A DNA stretch of 64,000 bases from Pelobates cultripes (taxonomy: Eukaryota; Chordata; Amphibia; Anura; Pelobatidae), in NCBI GenBank assembly GCA_933207985.1, contig OW240915.1, positions 112,788,617 through 112,852,616 of the forward strand, written 5' to 3'. Shown in pieces: positions 1-10,393 of the stretch. Under the pieces are notes generated by a model. It ran no database searches. It saw only the letters and a list, made by a program, of their open reading frames with translations, and was not told the DNA's origin. The stretch's first letter is position 1. The number at the start of each line of letters is the position of its first letter. Made by a program: the position numbers and the translations under genes.

Positions 1-1131
1 TCCTGAAAAACAACAGTGGTGACAGTGGCAATAATGACAACAGTGCCTACAAGCAGGTGGAAGTGTTGCATGACAAGGATGATACAGACCACAAAGACCT
101 GTATCAAAAGAATGTGACTCTGTTTGAAAATGTTTTGAATTTGTGCAGTGATTGTTAGTACAGCTTTGATGCCACCATCCCAAGTCAGTTTGGCAATAGA
201 CATCCTTTATTTCTATGTTATTTTTTATTGCAACATCTTCTTGATTTGTTTCAGATCTCATGGAGTAAAAAGAATGCTGCCTATTTAAGTATTCACCAGG
301 ATATGTCTTTTGTGTATCTGACATTAAAGATGAAGACATCTGAATAGTTACTGACTTATAAATGTTGGTGCTTAATTCTGTCTGGAAAGTGTTTCGTGGA
401 TCTTTGGAAGAACAATTTGTTTCTTCATCTCTGTTTTCTGGTGACCCACTTAGAGCCTGCAAAGGAGAACTTAGACTGTGCAATTCATTTAAAGCAGTAA
501 AAGATGTACTTTCCATTCCGGATACTTCCACTGAGCTATCAAGATAGTCCTTGACATTTTTACTAAGCTGACCATTTTTTTTATTCCCTTTGTTCTTCAA
601 ATCACTTACACTTCCATCAGTATTGCCTTGCATTTGCCCGTCATTTAACAAATCATAAGTGTTATAACGTCCCACACTTTTGCTTAGATAATGTGTAATA
701 TAAACCGGGAAGTCAACTTCTGATATATCATTGTGTTCTTGCAACTCTGAGCTACAGTCATGATTGTCATCCATTTCATCCTCAGCTTCTCGATTGCCAC
801 TTTCAATCTCCTCACTCCCAACTTTCAGCATTTTTTCACATTTGGTTTGATTTCCAATATATTTTTCAATGCCTTCATTGTGACTTTCAAAGCTCTGGAA
901 TTCCTCATTACTGGTTTGAGAACTTATTGAAAAAACTCTGTGATTTTCTTTGCTTGTCTGAAGTGCGTTAGAATTGCTAGATGTGTTTCCAATATTTCTG
1001 TATCCTATATCAATTGCTTGGTTGTTTGCATTATGAGAAAGCCTACTCCCTTTAAGGGAGTAGTTATTTTCCATGAGAGTTGCTTGGCTGTCAGTACTAT
1101 CAGAATTCATAATAATATTTCTAAGTCCATT
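1..1131 (-). CDS. ITPRID1: ITPRID1 large 3'-proximal coding exon (partial, runs off left edge)
   Basis: This is an open minus-strand frame of 377 codons from a TTTTCCAG acceptor (AG at 1133-1132) to the window edge. Its codon phase (0) matches the end of the exon at 9451-9521. The protein is acidic and Ser/Asn-rich, like the long low-complexity exon of ITPRID1. It contains the segment SVTIQMSSSLMSDTQK, then VYCQTDLGW, then a Cys/His-rich patch whose core (CRHCCHYCHCHHCC) is encoded by about nt 10-51. From memory, human ITPRID1 has a comparable MSSSL segment and a Cys/His-rich patch in the same order. The family binds IP3 receptors; in ITPRID2/KRAP this tethers receptors to actin near the plasma membrane, but the role of ITPRID1 is less well known. 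The C-terminal coiled coil should lie beyond the left edge. The alternative is the paralogue ITPRID2, which fits less well. Confidence 0.88.
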
Positions 1132-1252
1132 CTGGAAAAGAAAAAAAGCAATAATAATTTAGTATATTTCCTTTTTACATATTGTAAGTAATGTAGAGAT
1201 GATGATTGTGCTTATGAAAAAAAAATTATGAAGTTGAAGGGAATTTATTCAT

Positions 1253-1691
1253 TTAAGGGGGACTGTCATTTCTCTAAAATATGGACCATTGAATAAAATT
1301 TTGAAAATTACCTTTAAGTTGTGTTAATATGTTTTCATGAGACCAAATATTCTTTTAAATTGACATTAATATTTAGCAAATTTTATTGCAATCTAGGGCA
1401 GACAAGGGTAAACACTGCAAATTAAGAAGATAAATAAAAACCTTGCTTCATTTCTCCTCTTCTCTGTATCCTTTCCCTATGCTGAGTGTAGGGGGCAGGA
1501 AACATCTTATAACATGTATGATTAACAGGGAGCTAAGATGGAGGCATCCAGTTGCAGGATAAAGAGGTGATACATATGTGTGGATTTCTATTTTTAACAT
1601 GATTTTTCTCACCTCACAAATATCTATTTGTTAAACATATGGAAAAGTAAACATTACATTTACAATCCTGGGAAGTGACAGTTTCCTTTAA
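1253..1691. mobile_element. T2-type MITE (TTAA target)
   Basis: The two ends are inverted: TTAAGGGGGACTGTCATTTC on the left and, read from the right, TTAAAGGAAACTGTCACTTC. Each lies at a TTAA. The TTAAAGGRR terminus and TTAA target are the marks of the T2/Kolobok MITEs described in Xenopus. There is no coding capacity. A partial copy in the opposite orientation lies at 6462-6677. Confidence 0.7.
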
Positions 1692-1875
1692 ATAGTGATT
1701 TACTATAAACTAACTTTTTACCCTTTCATTTAATTTGAAAGAGTTGGATTGCAAAAAATCTCCAACAGTGAAATCTGGAGTTTATGCCAATTAGGCTGTT
1801 TTGCATACTGTTTGTTAACAAATTTTTAACACATCAAAATGTATTCTTTATTGAATAAACCCTTCTGTATAGGTG

Positions 1876-2741
1876 TGTAATGGACTCCCTATACTTTGCC
1901 TGAGTATTTCCACTGTAGTTCTCCCAAATTCCAATGGAAGCAGTGAATAAAGGTCTGAGCTACCCAAACATCAGCCTAGATTTGATGAAGGGTACAAGAA
2001 GACTGGTTTTATAATGGCCAGATGGCCCACTTTTATACACAGACAATGCAATGCAAGCCCCTCCCAAAGATCTCTGGGCCTGGGACAAAAAAATGCCCCA
2101 AAACATCATAAAAATATCTAATAACCCCACAAAAATTACATCCTCAAATAGCCCCGATCTGAGCCCCCAAGTTCTCCAAATAGGGCTCAGATCCATGCAA
2201 TGTAGGGGAAATACCACCGTGTCAAGGTTCTGACTGGCCGCACACATGGTCCTATGCCCAAAACAGTTCCAGGGCGTTAGGTGCTTTGGCCGGTCAACTA
2301 ACAGGAGCTCCTGTGGCCACAATATGGGGTGCTCTGCCTGGTCTCAGGTAGTGTTTGTTCCCCTGAGTCTCAGGCACCTTCCCTCCAAAAAGCACTCTCT
2401 TGGCGGATTTCAAAGTCATTCAAAAACCCGGACCAAGTTGTCCAGGAGCCGCACGGTCACCTCATGCCAGGTTCCATAACATTCGCGGCTAAGTCCCGCC
2501 AAGGACAATTCATGGGTTTCTTCATGGGAACGGCTTTCAGGGAGCAAGTGTTCTGTTCCATTCAAATGAAGGGAAAGTGCCGAATCAGGGGCACCCAGGA
2601 AAAGCTGCTAATGGCGGCTTGGGAGATTTATCTCCCAAACAAGGTCTTTGTATGTTGCCCATAGTTCTTGGGCAGGAGGCTAGCTGGCAGACTCCTCCAG
2701 GAGTTCATGGCAAATGTCCTGGGTGAGGAGCATTTGTCACA
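1876..2741 (-). repeat. 3' LTR of the 1.9-5.4 kb element
   Basis: This 866-bp terminal repeat runs from TGTAA (plus strand) to GTCACA. It matches 4478-5421 along its length, for example the shared segment beginning GATGAAGGGTACAAGAAGAC. It differs by scattered substitutions and small indels, so the insertion is not recent. Confidence 0.82.
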
Positions 2742-4477
2742 TATCTTGCCCCTTCTGGGGAGACTAACCAGATCCCTGACCTCTAATCGGTCTGGGTCTG
2801 TGTTAGTCTGGTGACCATTTGCAAAAGGTTCAGTGATCCAGAGGGGCTTCTGCCACAAGCCCCAGTTTATATATCAAGAGTCCTTCTGGGAAGGGCGGCT
2901 GCTAGAATCCCCTCCTGAGGCACTACTTTGTTGCTAGGGTGGAAGAACACAATTCTCCTCTCTCAGGGATACACATGGTCATTGTGAAGGGAGGAAGGGA
3001 CTATCCTTTCACCGTGGTACGTACTGCCGCTGGGGAGAGAGACCGGTTGTCTCCTCTCCCAGTATAGTACACTGCCGCTGGGGAGTGAGACTGACTGTCT
3101 TCACTCTGAGGGATTCTTGCTGCTGCTGTGATGAGGGACCGACAATCTCCTCTCCCTGTGATGCTGCCTGGTGCTGGGTAGTGAGACCGACTATCTCCAC
3201 TCCCAGTGATGCTTGCTGCTGCTGAAATGAGGGACCCACAATCTCCACTCCCTGTAACTCGCACTGCCACTGGGTAGGGGGGACGTTATTCTCCTCTCCC
3301 TGAAGGACTGTCAAGCCCCCTCCACGCACCTGCTTCCTCCTCGCGAGCGGCGGCTTCTGATGCCTGTCTGCCACTCGCGGCCGTTTCTATTCCCAAGGGG
3401 GCCCACTGGCATTATCTATGATGCTGCACCTGACTCCGCGCACAATAATGATGTCAGGGGTCAAAGTGGAAAGTACAAATACCTTTCATGTGTGATAATT
3501 AATTCCAATTGGAAACTAGACAATCAGAATCTTCTTAACCCTATTTAAACTTACCTCCTCCTTGCCTTGTTGCCCTCTTGTGGTCTTCTGGGTGTGTTTA
3601 CTTTGCCTGATTGTCTGGTTACCGAATTTTTGCTTGTCTCACCATTTATCCTGCTTTCTCTGATCCTTGACCTTGGTTTGTCTTATTGTTATCCTGTCTC
3701 TCCATTTCCCTCTGACTTTGGCTTGTATTTTGACTTCTCTCTGTTTTGCATGGCCCGGCCACTCTAAGAACTGGTACTGCAATTCCTCTGTCTGCGTTCT
3801 GTCAGCGTGTCTGGTTCCGGAGATCGTGACAAGGACCAACTGCTGTTGGGAAGATGTCTGAGTGACTGAGGACCCCATGCCAGGAGGTTGGTGATCAGGA
3901 CCGACTGCCCAACATCCAAGGATTATTCTAGTGGAGACTATAGGTAGGTCAACTACAACTAACTCCACTCCCTTGGTTGAGATCTGCCGCTGGGTGGGGA
4001 GACCAATTACCTCTATTCCCTGGGTTGCACTCTCTCGCTGGGGAGGGAGTCTGACATCCTCTGGGGGGGGGAACATGCTTCCAGATCAATTTCACCCCCT
4101 CTGCTAAATGGCCACTCCAAACCTCTTTTTGGAGACTTCCCTCATCTTGGCCACCTGGAACTCGTATTCTCTCTTGGCTTGTAAAGCAATAGTCACCTGG
4201 TCCCAGGTTGCCTGGAACGTCTCCATCGAAACATTAGAGCCATACCAGGCCAGTCGCTGCAGCAGCTCAAACATAAACTCTGAGCAAGAGTCAGCCATGC
4301 TTGCCTGGTCCAACTCTGCTTTTGGATTGCCTCTGAATAAAGCCAATCCCTTCAACACTCTCCTCTGGAATTCCTCTAACAACAAGGACGCTAGCTCTAT
4401 CCCTTTCCAGAAGATGCACAGGTGTCCCAGGGATGATTCCCCAGTTGCTAGGAAGCCAGCCTGCTGCTGCCACCAAA
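2742..4477 (-). other. Internal region of the LTR element with degenerate 17-20-residue repeats
   Basis: On the minus strand, about 3010-3345 reads as imperfect repeats of the type GVEIVG..(Q/P)QxQ; related units recur at about 3950-4060. The DNA period is about 57-60 bp. The frame at 4104-4477 encodes a ~120-residue peptide without a recognised domain. The part at 3540-3860 is pyrimidine-rich and may be a fragment of another LTR. No pol genes are present. Confidence 0.55.
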
Positions 4478-5421
4478 TGTAACAGATCATCTATACTCCG
4501 TCTGAGTATATCTGCTGTAGTTCTCCCAAATCCCAAGTGAACCAGTGATTAAAGCTCTGAGCTACCTAAACATCAGCCTAGATTAGATGAAGGGTACAAG
4601 AAGACTGGTTTCATTATGGCAAGATGGCCCACTTTTATACACAGACACCCAGCATGGGGTCTCCATACAATATAAGCCCCTCCCAAAGATCTCTGGGCCT
4701 GGGAGATAATTGTGTTAAAGACTGGTAAGCTAATTATCTCCCAGGAACAGAGAGGCAAACATAAAAATATAAAGCATAAAAATGCCCCAAAACATCATAA
4801 AAATATATAATAACCCCACAAAAATTACATCCTCAAATAGCCCTGATCTAAGCGCCAAGTTCTCCAAAAAGCACTCAGATCCATTTAGTGTAGGGGAAAA
4901 ACCACTGTCAAAGTTCTGACCGGCTGCACATGTGGTCCTATGCCCAAAACAGTTCCAGGGTGTTTAGTGTTTTGGCCGGTCAACTTTCGGGAGCTCCTGT
5001 GGCTGCAATATGGGATGCTCTGCCTAGGTCGCATTTGTTCCCCTTAATCTCAGGCACCTTCCCTCGAAAAAGTCATTCAAAACCAAGGACCAAGTTGTCT
5101 GGGAGCCGCACGGTCACCTCATGCCGAACAGTTCCATAACATTTGCGGCTTAGTCCCGCTGAAGTGACCGGGAACCCACAAAGTCCTCATGCCGAATTTA
5201 GTTCCATAACGATCGCGACTAAGTACCGCTGAGGACAATTCATGGGTTTCTTCATGCGAACAGCCGCCAGGGAGCTAGTGACAAACCAGGGGCACCCAGG
5301 GAAAGCTGCTAATGGCGACGGGGGAGATTTAACTCCCGAACAGGCCCATAATCTTTGGGCTAGCTAGCAGACTCTTCCAGGAGTTTGTGGCAAATGTCCC
5401 GGATAAGGAGCGTTTGTCACA
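4478..5421 (-). repeat. 5' LTR of the 1.9-5.4 kb element
   Basis: This 944-bp terminal repeat is the partner of 1876-2741. It has about 80 bp more, partly an insertion near 4700-4770 carrying the inverted segment GAGATAATTG / TAATTATCTC and partly a local duplication near 5140-5230. The promoter and polyadenylation sites could not be placed with confidence. Confidence 0.82.
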
Positions 5422-5434
5422 AGGTGTAATTATT

Positions 5435-5473
5435 TTGTGTGTGTGTGTGTGTATGTGTGTGTGTATGTGTGAG
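5435..5473. repeat. (TG)n microsatellite
   Basis: TG dinucleotide run interrupted by two TATG steps, directly right of the LTR element's target duplication. Confidence 0.9.
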
Positions 5474-5687
5474 AATAATTATAGACAAAGAAATATTTAA
5501 TGAAAAATAACAAATGGCATATTGAGTTCCATCGTGAAATAAAGCAGTTAAACAAATAAAAGATGCACACTTGACAATTTATTAATTCTATTAAAACATT
5601 GATATTATTGGCATATTTGCATATTGGTGAACCATCAAACTGTCAAAAACAAAAACTAAAATTAGCTGTCACCTAGTAAACACATGG

Positions 5688-6185
5688 CTGAAAGGGACAC
5701 TGTAGGCACCCAGACCACTTCAGCTCATTGAAGTGGTCTGGTTGCAATGTCCCATCACCTTTAACCCTGAGCATGTAATTATTGCAGTTTTTATAAACTG
5801 CAATAATTACCAGCTAAAGTTAACTCCTGGCTCAAAGGCAACTTTTGGTTGCCTAAATGTCACTAGATGTCCTCACGCTGTGCAGCGTCACTGGAATCCC
5901 CAGAGGAAAGCATTGAATAATGCCTTCCTATGGGGAAATCCTAATGCGAGTACGCCTGTTGCCGTACATGTGCATGTGCACTAGGTCTTCCCCGCCGACT
6001 TATGTGGATGGGGTAGGAGCGTTGGTTGAGCAAAGCCGCCGCTGGACCCAGGTAAGTGACAGATGGGGTTATTAACTCGTTCTGCACCACAGGGTGGGCG
6101 GGAGGCGTGGCCTTGACAGACGGGGAAGCTATAGTGCCAGGAAAACAAGTTTTTTTGTTTTCCTGGCACTATAGTTTTCCTTTAA
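5688..6185. mobile_element. T2-type MITE with internal hairpins
   Basis: The ends AAAGGGACACTGTAGGCACC (left) and, read inward from the right, TTAAAGGAAAACTATAGTGCC are inverted copies of the TTAAAGGRR type; the left TTAA has decayed to CTGA. Inside are three strong hairpins: 5710-5739 around CAGCTCATTG, 5774-5810, and 6130-6173 with two perfect 19-bp arms. No coding potential. Confidence 0.65.
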
Positions 6186-6260
6186 AAAAAGGTGCTTACC
6201 AATATGTTAATTACATTCTTTAACAGAGTAGAACGAATTATAGTTCTCCTCCTTTTACAA

Positions 6261-6409
6261 CAGGGCTTCCCAACAGGTAGATCCCCAGATGTTGTAGAAC
6301 TACAACTTCCATGATGCTTTGTCATTCTGAATGCATTCTAAAGGCATGCAAAACATCATGGGAGTTGTAGTTCCACAACATCTGGGAATCTACCTGTTGG
6401 GCAGCCCTG
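6261..6409. mobile_element. 149-bp palindromic hAT MITE
   Basis: The element begins CAGGGCTTCCCAAC and ends with its imperfect inverse (GTTGGGCAGCCCTG). It is flanked by an exact 8-bp duplication TTTTACAA at 6253-6260 and 6410-6417. The 8-bp target and CAGGG ends are those of the hAT superfamily. Nearly the whole element folds back on itself. Confidence 0.85.
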
Positions 6410-6461
6410 TTTTACAACAATCTTTGTGTTGAATGGTTGTTTCATGATAACCAGCTTTTTA

Positions 6462-6677
6462 AAAGAGGACTGTCACTTCCAATGTTTTTACTTATGTTTA
6501 CATACTATATATTTAATGTGAGGTGTGGAAAAATAAAAATAAATGTAGAAATCCACACATATTTATGCTGCAAATGGATCCCTCCATTTTAGCTCTCTGT
6601 CAACCTATCATAGTAATAAGAGCTGTCCTTTGCACCTGTCAGTCAGCGAAAGCATACAAAGAAGAAGAATTAACTCC
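6462..6677. mobile_element. Partial inverted copy of the 1253-1691 MITE
   Basis: The segment GAGGACTGTCACTTCC and what follows, including GAAATCCACACATAT and CTCCATTTTAGCTC, match the reverse complement of about 1500-1690. The copy stops where the TTAA element at 6682 begins, suggesting it was interrupted by that insertion. Confidence 0.6.
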
Positions 6678-6681
6678 TTAA

Positions 6682-8791
6682 CCCCTTAAGGACTGGACTG
6701 TTTTTGTGATGTTGTACATTTGCGACCAGGCATATTTTTACACTTTTGTGGTGTTTGTGTTTGGCTGGAATTTTCCGCTCTCTCATTTACTGTTCCCATA
6801 CAAATTATATATTGTTTTTTTCAGGACAAAAGGGGCTTTCTTTACATACCATTATTTATATAATCTCATGTATTTATTTTAAAAAAAATTAAAAAATATG
6901 ATGAAAAATTGAAAAAAAAATACATGTTTTTTGACTTTTACTTGAAAAATCTTTTACTCATCTACAAAAGCGAATTAAAAAAACTGCTAAATAGATTCAA
7001 AATTTTGTCCTGAGTTTAAAAATACCCCGTGTTTACATGCTTTTTTGCTTTTTTTGCATGTTATAGGGCTATAGGTACAAGTAGAATATTGCGGTTTCAA
7101 AACATAAATGTTTTAAATTTATCAATAGTGACATTGTAACACTATTATCTGTCATAAATCTCTGAATAACACCCCACATGTACATATTTTTTTTAAAGTA
7201 GACAACCCAGGGTATTCAATATGGGGTATGTCCAGTCTTTTTTAGTAGCCACTTAGTCGAAAACACTGGCCAAAGTAAGCATTCATATTTGTTTGTGTGT
7301 GAAAAAGTAAAAAAACTAAATTGAACGCTAATTTTGGCCAGTGTTTGTGACCAAGTGGTTACTAAAAAGACTGGACATACCCCATTTGCAATACCTTGGG
7401 TTGTCTTCTTTTGCAAATGGTATGCCATCATGGGGGTAATTCTCATTCCTGGGCTACCATACGCTCTCAAAGGCAGCGTAACCAACCTGGCCATTTTCAA
7501 TGTAAAAATATTTGACCCATATATTTGACCCTGTAACTTTCAAAAAATACTATAAAACCTGTACATGGGGGGGTACTGTTTTACTCGGGAGACATCGCTG
7601 AACACAAATATTAGTGTTTAAAAACTGGAAAACGTATCACAACAATTATATCATCAGTAAAAGTGCTGTTTGTGTGTGAAAAATGCAAAAAAAGTCACTT
7701 TCACTGACAGTATCATCGCTGTGATATGTTTTACTGTTTTGAATCACTAATATTTGTGTTCAGCGAAGTCTCCCGAGTAAAACAGTACCCCCCATGTACA
7801 GGTTTTAGGGTGTCGTAGAACATTACAGGGTAAAATACAGTGCTAGCAAATTCAATTCTCTGGAATTTCGGCCTGGGTTGGCAGACAGGTCCCTTAAATT
7901 GCAATCAATAAAATTACTGAATTATGTAAAACTATTACATAAATACGCACGTAGAATTTAAATATATATGCATATTTATATATTTGAAGTCTACGTGTAT
8001 ATTTATATAATTATTTATGTATTTTTGTATATGGACATATGTATATTTCTTATTATTTTTATTTATTTTTATATACATAGATATATATACAAATTCATTC
8101 TAAGTGTATTTTGATATAAATATATATATATTAATTTTAAAATACAGTTAGAATAAAATTTCATATAGATATAATTTTTTTATTATTATTTTAAATTTTT
8201 TTTATTTAATTTAAATTACTTATTATTTATATTTTATAATAATATATATACAATATATATAGTTATTATATATATTATATATATACGTGTGTAATTTAAT
8301 TATAAGTGTATTTTTATATTAATATAAGTACATATTAATATAAAAATACACTTAGTATGGCATTATATAGATGATATATAGACATATATTATATAGATAT
8401 AATATATGTCTATATATCATATATACACATATATAATTATAATTTTTTTTTTTATTAACACTAACTTTATTTTTTTTTCTGATTTTACACTAGCAGGGAG
8501 ACTGCCTGTCAGCACAGACAGTCCCCCTGCAGGCAGACACTAGGACACCTATTGTGACCATGTGATCGCTGTGTTAAGCGATCACATGGCCACAGGGGTC
8601 CTAATTCAGTGTGGGGAGACTGTCTGGGCTGCAGGCAGTCTCCCCACAACCGGAGCAACGCTGATCGCCGCCGGGGGAACGACGGCGATCAGGTAAGTAC
8701 CCCCAGACCGTTAGGACTGTTCAGGACCGTCATCGGTCCTCAAGGCAAAAATGCCGATGACGGTCCTGAACCGTCCTCGGTCGCTAAGGGG
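6682..8791. mobile_element. TTAA-flanked DNA element built of nested palindromes
   Basis: The ends CCCCTTAAGG and (inverted) CCCCTTAGCG sit between two TTAA sites (6678-6681 and 8792-8795), which suggests a Kolobok- or piggyBac-type mechanism. Inside are several inverted pairs: 7220-7290 against 7325-7385, 7555-7620 against 7740-7815, and hairpins at 8560-8590 and 8710-8785. The stretch 7920-8450 is almost pure A/T. No transposase was found, so it is non-autonomous. The module at 7210-7620 recurs at 32180-32570, 40080-40540 and 46655-46880. Confidence 0.65.
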
Positions 8792-8929
8792 TTAATGATA
8801 TTGGACTGTGCTGTGCAGTCCTGCAAAAGAATGGCTTGAACGTCATTAGGGTGGCATGCCCTAACGATCAGCATCCCCCCACCCTCAATGATACACACCC
8901 TCCCTTGCAATCACGATAATTGGAACTAC

Positions 8930-9045
8930 CTTATGTAATCTATCTCAAAAGGATTAAGGGCTCAAACAATCCTGCCAGGAAATGAACTTTTGATCACCAA
9001 GGGTTGAACTAATGATGCATTACCCACTGAGTTATCTCACTATAA
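8930..9045 (-). repeat. Possible tRNA-derived SINE head or decayed tRNA-like sequence
   Basis: On the minus strand GAGATAACTCAGTGGGTAAT resembles a polymerase III A box (TRGCNNAGYGG), and about 45 bases further AAGTTCATTTCC weakly resembles a B box. The acceptor stem does not close, so this is not a working tRNA. Confidence 0.25.
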
Positions 9046-9450
9046 ATATTTGTTGAGAAATCCAATCCCCATTTCTCCTGAACAAAATGCTATATAATAA
9101 GTGTGGGTGTGCTTCTAAGGGGTTAAACAATGCTTATATTTATCCACCTAATCTGTAATGTTTGTTGTGGCTTTTCCTTGTCTTAACTGGATTATGATGT
9201 CCTCTACTTAATCTTTTATATACATTTAAAAGAAACTGGAGCATTTTGTAGAAACAATGTAACAAAAATGATAATCAATTTTCAACGTGTAATTGAATGG
9301 CCAGGGCTGGATTAGTCTTCCTAGCTGTCCAAGGTCAGTTTCCTTAATGCCACACACATTACAAGCAAAGCACCATCCACAATGCCATTTTGCAATTATT
9401 AAAACAAAAATAATTTTATATCTTTCTTGTAAGGATTTGTAATATCTTAC

Positions 9451-9521
9451 TTGTGAAGATTCTGGTGGTTCATCTTGAAAGCCACTACTGTCAGATTGGC
9501 AACTGTTGGTTCTTGCCATGT
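9451..9521 (-). CDS. ITPRID1: ITPRID1 internal exon with the SCQSDSSGF motif
   Basis: This is a 71-bp minus-strand exon between a TGTTTCAG acceptor and a GTAAGA donor. It starts with two bases of a split codon and ends on a codon boundary, so it joins in phase with the exon at 30798-30843 upstream and 1-1131 downstream. It encodes MARTNSCQSDSSGFQDEPPE followed by SSQ. The NSCQSDSSGF...EPPE core is, from memory, a hallmark shared with human ITPRID1 and related proteins. The Met is internal, not a start, because the reading frame continues from the upstream exon. The flanking intron DNA has no similar conservation. Confidence 0.92.
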
Positions 9522-9879
9522 CTGAAACAGGTTAAAACAGAAAATGTAATACACATACATACATTAGATTGCATGCATTTATATGACCAGTTTGGTGTAT
9601 GATTATTTTGTGAATGTGACTAGGTTGGTATTTGGATGATAAGTGGAACAGGGCTGGGAGAGGAAGTGTGTATGTGTGTAAAGTCTCGTGGTGTTGTCCT
9701 TCCATGGGAATGCTGCTTATGGGATTGCACATCTGGGGTGGTTACTTGCTGTGTTGCATTTGGAGTTGCAGTTGGAGTTGGGTGAGGGGGTACTAAATAT
9801 GGGCTTTAGTTGGGGGTTAGTGGCTATAGTGGGATGACAAGAACCATATTGCTACACTGGGGTGACAGGGTTTGTACTA
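9522..9879. other. Intron DNA, nothing recognised
   Basis: Apart from the acceptor of the exon at 9451-9521 I see only G/T-rich unique sequence; at 9750-9840 loosely repeated GTTGGAGTTG / GGGGGTTAGTGG words suggest a decayed minisatellite. Confidence 0.4.
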
Positions 9880-10135
9880 TTACATAGTTATATATTTACA
9901 AAGCTGAAAATAGATATGCATCCAATAAGTTCAACCTTTCTCACATTTGTCTTTGCTGTTGATCCAAAAAGAGACAATAAAGCCAGTTTGAAGTGCTTAC
10001 AATTTTGCGACAAACTAGGAAAAAATTCCTTCTTGACCCCAGAATGACAGTCAGATATCTCCTTGGATCAAGAAGCTATTATCTCACTAATTAAAAATTA
10101 TATCTCTGTGTATTATTTTTTTTGCAAGTACTTAT
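9880..10135 (+). repeat. Dispersed SINE-like anuran repeat
   Basis: It begins TACATAGTTATATATTTACA, followed by GCTGAAAATAGATATGCATC, and contains AGTTTGAAGTGCTTACAATT and TCCTTCTTGACCCCAGAATG. The same string of words occurs in order at 28694-29105 and, truncated, at 17518-17580. No coding potential. Class uncertain. Confidence 0.65.
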
Positions 10136-10355
10136 CTATTGATGTTTTTTGCTATAATTAACGGTTTTAATATGTAGGTTTAATATCGAATATTTGCAGC
10201 ACATATGCACCCAACTTTTGTACTACATCAAGGTTACAGATATCTGTGAATAGTGGTGTACTGAAAAAATTGCATCACTTATTGTTAACACTCATGGTGC
10301 AAATTTAACCAAAGCCTACCTACAGGAGAAACTTGTGTTATACATTGCACAGGTA

Positions 10356-10357
<2 letters not shown>

Positions 10358-10392
<35 letters not shown>

Positions 10393-10393
10393 G
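10358..10393. repeat. (TTA)n tail of the minus-strand LINE
   Basis: About eleven TTA units immediately before the LINE at 10394-12690; on the LINE's strand this is a 3' (TAA)n tail. Confidence 0.85.

Larger units (their letters stand above)
1876..5421 (-). mobile_element. Non-autonomous LTR retrotransposon with 5-bp target duplication
   Basis: Two similar LTRs (1876-2741 and 4478-5421) flank 1.7 kb of internal DNA. The direct repeat AGGTG lies on both sides (1871-1875 and 5422-5426), as expected of integrase-type insertion. Read on the minus strand the LTRs begin TGTGACAAA and end TTACA. A candidate primer-binding site (TGGTGGCAGCAGCAGG) begins two bases after the LTR at 4478. A purine tract (AGAAGGGGCAAGATA) abuts the LTR at 2741. 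No reverse transcriptase, protease or integrase motif is visible, so the element must have depended on an autonomous relative. A Gypsy-like origin is a guess from the LTR termini and target size. Confidence 0.85.
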
